Notes under the pieces: generated by a model | What the model was told of the DNA's origin: nothing | Databases searched by the model: none | Seen by the model: only the letters and a program-made list of their open reading frames with translations | Translations under genes and position numbers: made by a program | In this document: in pieces, positions 1 through 7,152 of the stretch | How positions within the stretch are numbered: the stretch's first letter is position 1 | Layout of the letters: each line of letters begins with the position of its first letter | Assembly: GCA_016182095.1 (NCBI GenBank) | Contig: JACOXY010000013.1 | Span: 1-55,405, forward strand | Source: Candidatus Liptonbacteria bacterium | Lineage (GTDB): Bacteria; Patescibacteriota; Minisyncoccia; UBA6257; JACOXY01 | Length of the DNA stretch: 55,405 nucleotides | Direction: 5' to 3'

Positions 1-340
1 CATCCAATCCCAATCTTTTTTTCGCTTCCTCATTAAACCTATTAAAGAACTGCGTGCCTGCCTTGGAAAAAAGCTCGCCTAGGTCGTGTTCGCTTATAGC
101 GGCGCTCATGTTATTTTTTTCAAACTTAACGAAGCCGGCATAAGTGGCTGCCGAAGAACTATTGTGGAGAAAAATTATTTTTGAGTTTTTTGGCGGGTTG
201 AGTTTTTTTAAAAACCCATGAAGATTGCCGTGTTTTTCATCCCAATATTTAAGAAAGTCTATCTCCTGGTCTCCAAAAATCAAGGTGGCTGCTCTTATGC
301 GCCCATCGGAACAATCTACTATATATATTCTTTCTTTCAC
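1..340 (-). CDS. 5' end of unidentified protein, possibly FtsA/PilM-like (partial)
   Basis: The first 113 codons of a gene that continues past the left edge. The GTG start is chosen because TGCTATAAT ends 8 nt before it (core format, leaderless) and the frame is open from there to the edge. The protein begins VKERIYIVDCSDG and later has NNMSAAISEHDLGELF. A beta-strand start followed by a helical segment reminds me of the FtsA/PilM actin-like proteins of CPR bacteria, but no diagnostic motif is visible in this fragment. No signal peptide or membrane segment is seen. The coding call is firmer than the family. Confidence 0.55.
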   Translation of the reverse strand, partial: MKERIYIVDCSDGRIRAATLIFGDQEIDFLKYWDEKHGNLHGFLKKLNPPKNSKIIFLHNSSSAATYAGFVKFEKNNMSAAISEHDLGELFSKAGTQFFNRFNEEAKKRLGLD

Positions 341-394
341 TTACATTTATTATAGCATTCCATTAGAAATAACAAAGCATTATCTAAACAAAAA

Positions 395-414
395 AAGGGG
401 CACAAAGCCTCCTT
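395..414 (-). terminator. Intrinsic terminator of the 413-757 gene
   Basis: Read on the minus strand, AAGGAGGC and GCCCCTT arms (one mismatch) close a short loop and are followed by seven T. The hairpin overlaps the stop codon of the gene. Confidence 0.6.
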
Positions 415-757
415 AGAAACAACCGCGGGGATTGGCAGTGACGGTGAGGGTAACAGTCATAACATTAGACACAACGTCCGGAGCGGCAAATATCATAGTA
501 GAAAATTTTTGATAAGCAGACGAGAGATCTCGCAAGCGAATACAGGGATGTTTATTTATCAAACGCGCAACTTCCTTGCCAAATTTCCCGGTATGATCTC
601 CGAAAAGCTCTGCAATAGTTGCCGTTTTTTGGGCTAAAATCAAACCATGGGGAAAATCGCTTGGGGATAGAAGCACTTTGACTGGGGCTTCCGTGGCGTG
701 AGCAGAGACGCTTATCACCAAAAAAATACCCGCGAGCAAGCCAGCAATTTTCATCAT
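413..757 (-). CDS. Small exported orphan protein (114 aa)
   Basis: Family not recognised. The start is the first of two Met codons, placed 5 nt after AAAGGAGA. A classic Sec signal peptide follows (MMKIAGLLAGIFLVISVSAHA, cleavage likely after AHA). The mature part has about 93 residues with two Cys (in KHPC and at the GCF C-terminus) that could form a disulfide. Cassette format: TTGATT-N16-TATAAT promoter, a Shine-Dalgarno site and a terminator overlapping the stop. The neighbouring gene lies 10 bp beyond its promoter region on the same strand, so this is likely a monocistronic accessory gene. Confidence 0.7.
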   Translation of the reverse strand: MMKIAGLLAGIFLVISVSAHATEAPVKVLLSPSDFPHGLILAQKTATIAELFGDHTGKFGKEVARLINKHPCIRLRDLSSAYQKFSTMIFAAPDVVSNVMTVTLTVTANPRGCF

Positions 758-785
758 GCAATCTCCTTTATCAAGAACCAAAAAC

Positions 786-813
786 ATTATAGGTCTTGTG
801 GCAAAAAAATCAA
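786..813 (-). promoter_or_regulatory. Sigma-70 promoter of the 413-757 gene
   Basis: Minus strand TTGATT, 16 nt, TATAAT; the predicted leader is about 25 nt and holds the Shine-Dalgarno site. Confidence 0.65.
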
Positions 814-841
814 ATTCTTGCGTACGGGACAAAACGCCGCC

Positions 842-1189
842 TCATGAGCCACGGCGGCGGGGTACGATGATTATGTCAGCATAAACAACCACCAAAGAAG
901 CGACGGATGTCAGCTGGGCGGCTAAGCTATATTCATAAATAATTCCAAGGAAAAATCCGAAAGTGAAAACTATCGCGCCAGCGAGAACGGCATTTAAAAA
1001 TTCAGCAAGGCCCGCAACAGTACCAGGGTAAGGTGAGGTATATCTCACCAGAAACGAGACTACGGCAATAAATATGACCAGAATTTCTACAGTCAAAAAT
1101 TGACCGAATCGCGCGACGGGCCCCAAGAAATGGAAAAGCAGTGAGTTCGCCAGAAGATAAAAGAGTATGCATATGCCATTTGCAAGCAT
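842..1189 (-). CDS. Small integral membrane orphan protein (115 aa)
   Basis: Family not recognised. Four hydrophobic segments span most of the protein (about residues 7-22, 32-48, 66-84 and 92-108), joined by short polar loops, with a basic C-terminus (VPRRRGS). This fits a four-helix inner-membrane protein. The ATG follows GCGAGG by 5 nt, a moderate Shine-Dalgarno site. Its promoter begins inside the conserved joint that follows the terminator of the upstream cassette, so it is one unit of the tandem cassette run. Confidence 0.65.
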   Translation of the reverse strand: MLANGICILFYLLANSLLFHFLGPVARFGQFLTVEILVIFIAVVSFLVRYTSPYPGTVAGLAEFLNAVLAGAIVFTFGFFLGIIYEYSLAAQLTSVASLVVVYADIIIVPRRRGS

Positions 1190-1223
1190 GTAAGCCTCGC
1201 TTTTGTTTTTAGAAGCTAAAGAA

Positions 1224-1251
1224 ATTATAGCAGAAAATCGGAGTCACTCAA
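1224..1251 (-). promoter_or_regulatory. Promoter of the 842-1189 gene, starting in the intercassette joint
   Basis: Minus strand TTGAGT, 16 nt, TATAAT. The TTGAGT hexamer is part of the repeated TGGTTGAGTGAC joint. Confidence 0.65.
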
Positions 1252-1275
1252 CCATTCGCGCGGATAAAACAAAAA
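1236..1275 (-). repeat. Intercassette joint, copy 1
   Basis: Minus strand TTTTATCCGCGCGA followed by ATGGTTGAGTGAC, lying between the terminator of one cassette and the -10 of the next. The same string, with small changes, occurs at 1855-1885 and 4024-4053. Confidence 0.7.
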
Positions 1276-1301
1276 CCCCCGTGCAAGAACGCACTAGGGG
1301 G
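1276..1301 (-). terminator. Intrinsic terminator of the 1324-1788 gene
   Basis: Arms CCCCCGTGC and GCACTAGGGG around AAGAAC; on the minus strand the hairpin is followed by TTTTTGTTTT. Confidence 0.8.
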
Positions 1302-1323
1302 TGGGTGGGGGGGGAACACAAAT

Positions 1324-1788
1324 TCAAATATTATTTGATTTCGGGTAAGGTAAGAACTGCCAGGACGCAGAAACATCCTCGCGCCAAACATATCTTGAGT
1401 GACGGCAACCATATCTTAAACAAAGCACCAGTGCTTGCTGATAAGAAGATCTCATCACGCCCTTTCTCGCGGGATCTTTTTCCAAGTCATGCCAACCAAA
1501 AAAACAGAGAATTGCGCCGAATAAATTTCGAGGATTTTTCTTTTCCGTCCAAGGTTCTATAGATTCAATGGAATAATCTTCAGTGTGTCCGAAATAATCG
1601 TGGGCATGAACGCCAGACACTTCGCAGGCATTAAAGGCATCTCTATACGAATACCGCTCTACTACCGCCCAATGACCGTAATTTTTTACTCGCACAATTG
1701 AACCCAACGGAAAGCGGTCTTCAATAATTTTGTCCTGATTTCTGGCTTTAATGATCGAATCTACCGGGCGACCAATCCAAAGCCCCAT
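1324..1788 (-). CDS. Orphan protein with Cys/Trp/His-rich C-terminus (154 aa)
   Basis: Not recognised. The start MGLWIGRP is set by AAGGAG 7 nt upstream; an upstream in-frame Met lies within the promoter and is rejected. The middle of the protein is beta-rich (IVRVKNYGHWAVVERY). The C-terminal third has LCFFGWHDLEKDPARKG followed by LVLCLRYGCRHSRYVWRE, a spacing of Cys, His and Trp reminiscent of small phage zinc-binding proteins such as DUF1660; this is only a resemblance. Cassette format: TTGACA-N17-TATAAA promoter and a strong terminator 23 bp after the stop. Confidence 0.65.
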   Translation of the reverse strand: MGLWIGRPVDSIIKARNQDKIIEDRFPLGSIVRVKNYGHWAVVERYSYRDAFNACEVSGVHAHDYFGHTEDYSIESIEPWTEKKNPRNLFGAILCFFGWHDLEKDPARKGVMRSSYQQALVLCLRYGCRHSRYVWREDVSASWQFLPYPKSNNI

Positions 1789-1828
1789 TGCTACGCTCCT
1801 TGTCAATTTAGTATTAGGTTCTACGGCC

Positions 1829-1857
1829 TTTATACTACCAAATATAATTCTTGTCAA
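1829..1857 (-). promoter_or_regulatory. Promoter of the 1324-1788 gene
   Basis: Minus strand TTGACA, 17 nt, TATAAA, directly after joint copy 2. Confidence 0.75.
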
Positions 1858-1885
1858 CCGTTACGCAACAGTCGCGCGGATAAAA
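1855..1885 (-). repeat. Intercassette joint, copy 2
   Basis: Minus strand TTTTATCCGCGCGA followed by CTGTTGCGTAACGGTTG; it merges into the -35 of the next cassette. Confidence 0.65.
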
Positions 1886-1891
1886 TAGAAA

Positions 1892-1913
1892 CCACGCGCG
1901 AGAATGTGCGTGG
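1892..1913 (-). terminator. Hairpin terminator of the 1938-2387 gene
   Basis: Arms CCACGCGC and GTGCGTGG close on a short loop; minus-strand downstream sequence is TTTCTATTTT. Confidence 0.65.
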
Positions 1914-1937
1914 CTAAAAATCAATTATCCCTTCTTA

Positions 1938-2387
1938 TTATACATAACCGAACACACTCAGCCCCTCGAATGCCTCGTTCATTTCTCTTATTCCAATAAT
2001 TTCGAAGGTATTCCCCGCCGGCTGGAACATCTCCTCGGAATTTTCTCCATCGAAATGAAATAGTATGCGATACTGTCCCCTTTTCAGGCGATAAGTACTG
2101 ATAGTGAGAATAAAAGTACCATCTTTAGAAAGTGTAAAATTTCTTGCCCAAAGCGTTGTGAAACCGCGCTTCAACGTATAGTGAACACACGGCTCAGAAG
2201 TCACCGGAAATATTGTTTCGTCATTCCGAAGAACAGTGCCGCGGAGAATGATCTTTTCTCCACGGATAATCAGAGGTACATCAATTTTAACTTTTACACG
2301 ATATTGAGATTGATTTCCTCGGCTGAAAAGTTCAGTGATGCGTTGCGCCAAAGCTTCTTGAGTCCTCTCTGCATGCGACTTACTCAT
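1938..2387 (-). CDS. Beta-rich cytosolic orphan protein (149 aa)
   Basis: Not recognised. A helical, polar N-terminus (residues 1-28) is followed by alternating beta-like strands (VKVKIDVPLIIRG, TFILTISTYRLKRGQYRILF), suggesting an immunoglobulin-like or jelly-roll sandwich. No signal peptide, membrane segment or metal motif. The ATG follows AGGGAGAG by about 6 nt. Promoter TTGACA-N16-TATAAA; its core GAGTATAAATA is almost the same as in the promoter of the 4120-4635 gene, so these two cassettes share a promoter origin. Confidence 0.65.
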   Translation of the reverse strand: MSKSHAERTQEALAQRITELFSRGNQSQYRVKVKIDVPLIIRGEKIILRGTVLRNDETIFPVTSEPCVHYTLKRGFTTLWARNFTLSKDGTFILTISTYRLKRGQYRILFHFDGENSEEMFQPAGNTFEIIGIREMNEAFEGLSVFGYV

Positions 2388-2428
2388 GTTAATCTCTCCC
2401 TAAATGCTTTGGGCTGTTGCTACCTATA

Positions 2429-2456
2429 TTTATACTCAAAAATTACGCATTGTCAA
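2429..2456 (-). promoter_or_regulatory. Promoter of the 1938-2387 gene
   Basis: Minus strand TTGACA, 16 nt, TATAAA; the stretch TTTTTGAGTATAAATA recurs at the 4672-4700 promoter. Confidence 0.75.
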
Positions 2457-2898
2457 TTGTTGCCCTAATGCGCCTAGTTCCCGCCCCCACAGCTTCTTCT
2501 TTCAAAATACGAAAGTGTCCTATCTCCCCAGTGTGGGTCACGTGAGGGCCGCCGCAAAATTCTTTGCTATAAGCGTCTTCAATCGTTTTGCCGACATAAT
2601 ATACATTCACCATGTCGGGATATTTCTCCCTAAAGTAATACAGAGCGCCGGTTTTTTCGGCTTCGGCTTTAGGCATTACTGCTTTTTGCACCGGCAAATC
2701 TTTTGCAACTATAGAATTCACTTCGTCCTCAACTTTCTTAATTTCTTCGGGTGTGAGCTTGCGAGGAAATGTAAAATCAAAACGGGTACGCTCGGCCGTA
2801 ATGTCCGATCCCGCCTGATGAACATCGTTCCCCAAAATATTCCGCATGGCCTGCTGAAGCAGATGGGTCGCGGTGTGAAGCCGTGACCGCACCTGCAT
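2443..2898 (-). CDS. Detached second copy of the AlaRS editing domain (AlaX-like)
   Basis: From RLHTATHL (2883) to the stop it matches the last 143 residues of the AlaRS encoded at 4753-6594, roughly four residues in five identical by eye. It covers the post-transfer editing domain that hydrolyses mischarged Ser-tRNA(Ala) or Gly-tRNA(Ala). Metal-site residues are kept (HTATH and CGGPH). The catalytic half of AlaRS is absent, and homology stops abruptly at 2883. An in-frame ATG at 2898 (MQVRS) lies 14 nt after TGCTACAAT, so it could be made as a free-standing AlaX-like protein. It may instead be a remnant left when modules entered the alaS 3' end; the intact frame and catalytic residues argue against long decay. 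Confidence 0.7.
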   Translation of the reverse strand: MQVRSRLHTATHLLQQAMRNILGNDVHQAGSDITAERTRFDFTFPRKLTPEEIKKVEDEVNSIVAKDLPVQKAVMPKAEAEKTGALYYFREKYPDMVNVYYVGKTIEDAYSKEFCGGPHVTHTGEIGHFRILKEEAVGAGTRRIRATIDNA

Positions 2899-2942
2899 TA
2901 GCAGACAAAAGCATTGTAGCAAAGGTTGGCATAAAAGAAAAT

Positions 2943-2981
2943 GAGCCTCCGGCGCTGCGAAAAAATTCGCGCCGAAGGCTC
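2943..2981 (-). terminator. Terminator of the 3020-3782 gene
   Basis: GC-rich arms GAGCCTTCGGCGC and its near complement around an A/T loop; on the minus strand CATTTTCTTTT follows. A second small hairpin (GAGGG/CCCTC) lies at 2992-3008, closer to the stop. Confidence 0.75.
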
Positions 2982-3019
2982 AAGGGTTAAAGAGGGACAA
3001 GCCCTCAAGGTTACAAGGT

Positions 3020-3782
3020 TCAGAACTTCCGGGACGCCCCGAGGCCAACGCTGTAGTAACGGCGGCCGTCCCAGTTGAGGACGCGGAGGCCGCGCCCGTC
3101 GAAAGTGCCGACACACGAGACGAAGCCAGCAGAGACCTTGTCGGTATTGACTGTGCGTTCCGTGCAGGCTGCCCATCGCGATCCGTTGGGGCGCTCGCCG
3201 GTCTTCTTGAAGACGAGGATGTCCTTCGTCGTCTCGACGATGGTCGTCGGCACCTCGTACTCGGGCGGGAGCATCGCTACCTGTTCTTCAGGCGTCTTGT
3301 CCGTTGAGCCGGGAACGATTTCCTTGTGCACGAGGTACCAGTGACGCCGCATCGTTACCACATCGGTGTGGGGCTGACCAACATGCCACGGACTGGTGTT
3401 GAAGTAGAACTTCGGCTGACCCGTTGCCGGGTGCAATTCCATCCACTTCGCCACCGTGAGCGGATCGCCGTTTATGCAGTCGATTCCATAGAAACCGAAG
3501 TGGCAATCCTTCACCACTTTGCCGCAGAGCAAGCAGACAGAGGTGAGAACATCTTCACCCCACGGGAACTTCCCGGCTTCGCGGATCTGCTTCTTCACGA
3601 ACTTGGCGTCGTAGTAGCTCATCCAGTCGGCATCGGTGAAGATGTTGCGACCGAGAACCACCCGAGCCAACCTCGACTCGATGGAACCAACGAGACCCGA
3701 CTGCCTTCTCCAACGCGGAGACGCTTTCCTCGAACTCGCCCTTGGTCATTGTCCAGAGACCGCTTGTCTGTCTTGTGCTCAT
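3020..3782 (-). pseudogene. GC-rich orphan gene with a +1 frameshift
   Basis: Orphan family, far richer in GC than its surroundings. The true start is at 3782 (MSTRQTSGLWTMTKGEFEES), 5 nt after GGAGGTGTG. That frame runs well to ALEKAVG near 3695 and then turns into poor protein. Good protein continues in another frame as GLVGSIESRLARVVLGRN and goes on to the stop at 3020. One extra base in the GGG run near 3694-3696 explains the break. The restored protein would be about 253 aa, cytosolic, with CLLCGKVVKDCHFG-type Cys/His residues. It is either a sequencing slip or a recent pseudogene. It has a strong promoter and a 220-nt leader with a hairpin, like the genes at 18800 and 25477. Confidence 0.7.
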
Positions 3783-3878
3783 GGCACACCTCCAGTTTTT
3801 GATTTGCTCTCCACATCCTTTAGAGACTTTAGAGAGCGGATTACCCCTTGCCGCGGGGCTGCGGTCCCATCTCGGAAT

Positions 3879-3936
3879 TTGAGACGAGCGTTTTGGGAAC
3901 TATTTTGGTTTATAGCGCCGAAAACGCTCGTCTCAA
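3879..3936 (-). promoter_or_regulatory. Leader hairpin H1 of the GC-rich orphan gene
   Basis: Minus strand TTGAGACGAGCGTTTT and CAAAACGCTCGTCTCAA pair around a loop of about 24 nt. It lies between promoter and Shine-Dalgarno site in a leader of about 200 nt. Confidence 0.75.
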
Positions 3937-3990
3937 GATATTCATAACCTTGTTTGTTCAATTTTCAAAGGTGCTATTTTAACTGTGTTA

Positions 3991-4019
3991 AGTATAGCAA
4001 TATATTGCCTAAATGTCAA
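3991..4019 (-). promoter_or_regulatory. Strong sigma-70 promoter of the 3020-3782 gene
   Basis: Minus strand TTGACA, 17 nt, TATACT, a near-consensus promoter placed directly after joint copy 3. Confidence 0.8.
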
Positions 4020-4023
4020 GGGC

Positions 4024-4053
4024 AACCGTCACTCAACCATCGCGCGAATAAAA
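4024..4053 (-). repeat. Intercassette joint, copy 3
   Basis: Minus strand TTTTATTCGCGCGA followed by TGGTTGAGTGACGGTTG; closest to copy 1. Confidence 0.7.
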
Positions 4054-4059
4054 TAAAAT

Positions 4060-4085
4060 CCCCCACGCAACAATGCATTGGGGGG
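4060..4085 (-). terminator. Terminator of the 4120-4635 gene
   Basis: CCCCCCAATGCA and TGCGTGGGGG arms; on the minus strand ATTTTATTTT follows and leads into joint copy 3. Confidence 0.75.
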
Positions 4086-4119
4086 AGAAAAAATTCCCAG
4101 GGACAAAAGGTTAAACAGA

Positions 4120-4635
4120 TTACTTGCGAACGGCGAGGAAACGAACGCTCCCGACCCAGCTGTACTCAAACCAGTACAAGAACAAGTAACGCCCCAAGTC
4201 GTCCCTGTAAAGGTACGCCACATATCGATTGCCGTGCACCTCACACACCGAACCAATGGTAACAACCGGGAAGTGCAACTGGACATCCGGGTACTTCACG
4301 CCAAACGCAAGAAGCTCGTGCAATGTGGCTGGGCGATAACCCCGATCATCAAGTTCCATGAGAGCACCATCAGATGAAACCATACGATTGAAAGAAATAA
4401 GTTCTGTCTGAACTTCTGCTCTGCCATGTTTTTTGCTGTGAAAGTTGCTGGAATTAACACTCTTGCTTGCCCAACTGTAGTGACCAAGTTCTACCAATTT
4501 TTCTACTGATATATCGTAGTTAACGGTAACAGGGTAACTGACCGCTGATCGATCAGCGGCAAGGGAGATGCAAGATAAAACGGCGAAAAGAAAAGCAATG
4601 GTAGCAAATAGAGAAAAGAGCTTATTCCGCGACAT
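4120..4635 (-). CDS. Exported orphan protein (171 aa)
   Basis: Not recognised. An N-terminal signal (MSRNKLFSLFATIAFLFAVL) contains a Cys in VLSC that is a weak lipobox; cleavage after SLA is the alternative. The mature part is mixed alpha/beta and ends in an aromatic strand (YLFLYWFEYSWVGSVRFLAV). ATG follows GAGGAGG by 5 nt. Promoter TTGACT-N17-TATAAA. It sits between the two copies of the alaS 3' end together with the frameshifted GC-rich gene, so both belong to the segment that separates them. Confidence 0.65.
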   Translation of the reverse strand: MSRNKLFSLFATIAFLFAVLSCISLAADRSAVSYPVTVNYDISVEKLVELGHYSWASKSVNSSNFHSKKHGRAEVQTELISFNRMVSSDGALMELDDRGYRPATLHELLAFGVKYPDVQLHFPVVTIGSVCEVHGNRYVAYLYRDDLGRYLFLYWFEYSWVGSVRFLAVRK

Positions 4636-4671
4636 TACTGCCTCCTCAAGTTTTGTGATTTGCTATCTGTA

Positions 4672-4700
4672 TTTATACTCAAAAAATTGTGGCTAGTCAA
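4672..4700 (-). promoter_or_regulatory. Promoter of the 4120-4635 gene
   Basis: Minus strand TTGACT, 17 nt, TATAAA. TTGACTAGCC recurs upstream of the 6693-6893 gene. Confidence 0.75.
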
Positions 4701-4752
4701 CTCCGAAGCTCTGGTCGGAGCTCCGATCTCGCTATGCGAGCATCGGAGCCGT

Positions 4753-6594
4753 TTAATCTACTGAAGCGCGGATGCGGCGAACTCCCGCTCCAACGGCTTC
4801 TTCTTTCAAAATGCGAAAGCGCCCTATCTCTCTAGTGTGGGTTACATGCGGGCCCCCGCAGAATTCTTTGCTATAAGCATCTTCAATCGTTTTGCCGACA
4901 TAATATACGTTTACTGGATCAGGATATTTTTCTTTGAAAAAATACAGCGCGCCGGTTTTTTTTGCCTCCTCTATCGGCATTTCTTTGAAATGCACCGGCA
5001 TATCCCGCGCTATCACTTCATTTACTTCTGTCTCAATTTTTTTAATTTCTTCTGGGGTTAATTTTCTATGGTATGTAAAATCAAAGCGGGTGCGCTCGGC
5101 GGTAATGTCAGACCCCGCCTGATGTACTTCGTTACCCAATATATTTCTCAAGGCTTGTTGCATCAAGTGCGTCGCAGTATGTAGCCGCGTTACTTTCTTT
5201 AACTCTTCCTCATCCCCTGCTTTCAATTCACCCGTATCTAAAATAAGCCCGTGTCCACCGAATTTTTTCTCCAGTCCCGCGCGTGATTTTTCCTGATGCT
5301 TTTGGTATGCTTCATCGAATTCTTTTTCTGTCCGCTCGCTAAAACTGAACCCCCATTTCTCCATCACCATTTTCATCACCTCGAAATCAACTCCGTGCGT
5401 CTCTCTTATCCTGAATAAAATAGACCCGTCAATATCAGCCACATTATTTTTTACAACAACATTTGGTAGCAGCCTTTCAGGATCAACGCCTCCAATAAAT
5501 CGACTATAAAGTTTTTTCAAATCTGCTACGGTTCCAGTCAAAATTTTTGAGTATTTTTCTACCTCATCTTGCATAATACTCATCATTCGATCCCCGTTGT
5601 TAAGCAAATCAGGATAAAAATGCTTATATATATCAATAATTATGGAAACTGGATTCTGAAAAAAATTTTTGTCAGGTCCGGCGCCCACATCAAGATAGTG
5701 GGCCGTGAGAGCTCTCCTTAATAAGCGCCTGGGGATATAACCTCGTCCCTCTTTACCAGGCAAAACACCATCACTGATCAAAAAAACTGCCGCGCGAAGA
5801 TGATCAACGATCAACCTAATTTGACCTATGGGTTTATCTCCTTGAATTTCAATTATCGAATGCATTATTGGCTGCAACAAATCCGTCTCAAAAATATTAT
5901 TCTTCTCCTGCGAAACCATAACCAGACGTTCCAGTCCCATGCCCGTGTCAACACCCGGGGTCTTTAATTTTTCTAATTTTCCGTTTTTACAATAATATTC
6001 ATTAAAGACAATGTTCCAAATTTCAACGCCGTTTATATAAATTTCTGTGGTCGGGCCGCACGGGCCTTCGTTCCCGGTCGGGCCCCAAAAATTGTCTGTT
6101 CTGCCAAATTTTTTTATGCTTTTTACTCCCAGCGATTTCCAAATCTCTTCGGATTCAGTATCAGCAGGAACTCCATCACCACCTTCAAAAACGCTTACAT
6201 AATCTATCGCAAGCCCCATTTCTTTGGTAATAAAATCATGCGCATAGGTTATCGCCCCTTTTTTGAAATATCCGCCCTTGGGCGAAACTGGCTCGCCGGG
6301 CTTATAGCCAAACGAAAAATTCCCTAGCATTTCAAAAAAAGTAAGGTGTGACTCATCCCCCACCTCGTCAATGTCGGAAGTGCGGAATGACTTTTGAATA
6401 GAAGCGGTGTTTTTGCTTCCAAAATCCTTCATTGGGTCAGCTTCGCCCGTGTAATACTTCTTAAACTGCTGCATCCCAGCGGTCGTTAAAAGCACCGACG
6501 GGTCGTCAGGAATAAGTGATGACGAAGACACGATAGTATGTCCGCGTTCTTTGAAAAAGGCGAGAAACTTTTTACGGATTTCTTCTGAAGACAT
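4753..6594 (-). CDS. alaS: Alanine--tRNA ligase, short form
   Basis: Charges tRNA(Ala) in the cytosol. Class II catalytic core at about residues 1-245 (TTAGMQQFKKYYTG, SFRTSDIDEVGDESH, FFEMLGNFSFG), tRNA-recognition helices to about 460 (PGKEGRGYIPRRLLRR), and editing domain 471-613 with HTATH and CGGPH. At 613 aa it lacks the C-terminal oligomerisation/C-Ala region of standard AlaRS (about 875 aa), as is common in CPR bacteria. The start has a weak TTAAGT box 7 nt upstream and no Shine-Dalgarno site. A GC-rich hairpin between 4708 and 4753 may end the transcript. Its 3' third is duplicated at 2443-2883, with two orphan genes in between. Confidence 0.95.
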   Translation of the reverse strand: MSSEEIRKKFLAFFKERGHTIVSSSSLIPDDPSVLLTTAGMQQFKKYYTGEADPMKDFGSKNTASIQKSFRTSDIDEVGDESHLTFFEMLGNFSFGYKPGEPVSPKGGYFKKGAITYAHDFITKEMGLAIDYVSVFEGGDGVPADTESEEIWKSLGVKSIKKFGRTDNFWGPTGNEGPCGPTTEIYINGVEIWNIVFNEYYCKNGKLEKLKTPGVDTGMGLERLVMVSQEKNNIFETDLLQPIMHSIIEIQGDKPIGQIRLIVDHLRAAVFLISDGVLPGKEGRGYIPRRLLRRALTAHYLDVGAGPDKNFFQNPVSIIIDIYKHFYPDLLNNGDRMMSIMQDEVEKYSKILTGTVADLKKLYSRFIGGVDPERLLPNVVVKNNVADIDGSILFRIRETHGVDFEVMKMVMEKWGFSFSERTEKEFDEAYQKHQEKSRAGLEKKFGGHGLILDTGELKAGDEEELKKVTRLHTATHLMQQALRNILGNEVHQAGSDITAERTRFDFTYHRKLTPEEIKKIETEVNEVIARDMPVHFKEMPIEEAKKTGALYFFKEKYPDPVNVYYVGKTIEDAYSKEFCGGPHVTHTREIGRFRILKEEAVGAGVRRIRASVD

Positions 6595-6629
6595 GAGAGT
6601 AACTTAACACAAAAAAAAGACAAAAAAAA

Positions 6630-6646
6630 GGCGGCCTATGCCGCTA
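6630..6646 (-). terminator. Terminator of the 6693-6893 gene
   Basis: GCGGC-ATAG-GCCGC stem followed on the minus strand by eight T, just upstream of alaS. Confidence 0.75.
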
Positions 6647-6692
6647 ATTTACTTATCTTTCATTTCCTCGGAATATTTCTGAAAACAAATTC

Positions 6693-6893
6693 CTATTCTA
6701 ATTTTTTAAAAAGATACAGATTATAGAAATAGATACCAATGGCAATAAGAGCGGCAACAAGTCCAAGAGAACCAACGGCAAGATTATAAAAGCTATAGTT
6801 ATAGGGAAAGTTGGCGTTGTCAAAAATAAAAACACTCGCTACCCACGCCAGCAAACAACAACCAGTAATTCTGTTATATAATCTTGGGCTCAT
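6693..6893 (-). CDS. Small two-helix membrane protein (66 aa)
   Basis: Not recognised. The start MSPRLYNR is preferred over an upstream Met because residues from here give an ordinary membrane protein: helices at about 8-25 (CCLLAWVASVFIF) and 36-58 (LAVGSLGLVAALIAIGIYF), with a short Lys/Glu tail. No clear Shine-Dalgarno site. TTGACTAGCC, shared with the 4672-4700 promoter, lies about 30 nt upstream, but no good -10 is seen at the right spacing, so the promoter is uncertain. A clean terminator follows. Confidence 0.5.
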   Translation of the reverse strand: MSPRLYNRITGCCLLAWVASVFIFDNANFPYNYSFYNLAVGSLGLVAALIAIGIYFYNLYLFKKLE

Positions 6894-7125
6894 GCTTACA
6901 TCAGCTCTCAATCCATATGTTCTGCGGCTAGTCAATCACATCTATGGCGCGGAGGGATTAGTGTCTGCTTACCGGCAAGCGGGGAAGTGAACAAAATTTA
7001 TCAATTGAACTCCCGTGTCGTCACAAGAGTGACTAAAGCTCCTGCGAACTCTCGAATCAGGTATCCTGCCCAAGTTTTTCTACAGAAAAATTTAGGCGGG
7101 TAGGGGCGGTCCAAAATTTAAAAAA
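6894..7125. other. Intergenic stretch with a degraded palindrome
   Basis: No convincing gene. An imperfect palindrome (CCTGCCCAAG...TTTAGGCGGG around TTTTTCTACAGAAAAA) lies at 7069-7101. The rest holds short frames broken by stops. Confidence 0.4.
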
Positions 7126-7147
7126 ATCACCTCACATGAGGTGATTA
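7126..7147 (-). terminator. Terminator of the 7153-7773 gene
   Basis: Perfect AATCACCTCA/TGAGGTGATT hairpin, followed by a T-run on the minus strand. Confidence 0.8.
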
Positions 7148-7152
7148 ATTTA

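Noticed and set aside
3326-3802. 158-aa plus-strand frame
   Set aside because: Antisense to the frameshifted GC-rich gene; no promoter or ribosome site.
1236-4120. Integron attC sites
   Set aside because: Joint copies 1 and 3 contain GTTGAGT, which fits GTTRRRY, and GTTTAAC occurs upstream of copy 3, but copies 1 and 2 lack a matching RYYYAAC and the ends do not form the attC foldback. No integron integrase is present.
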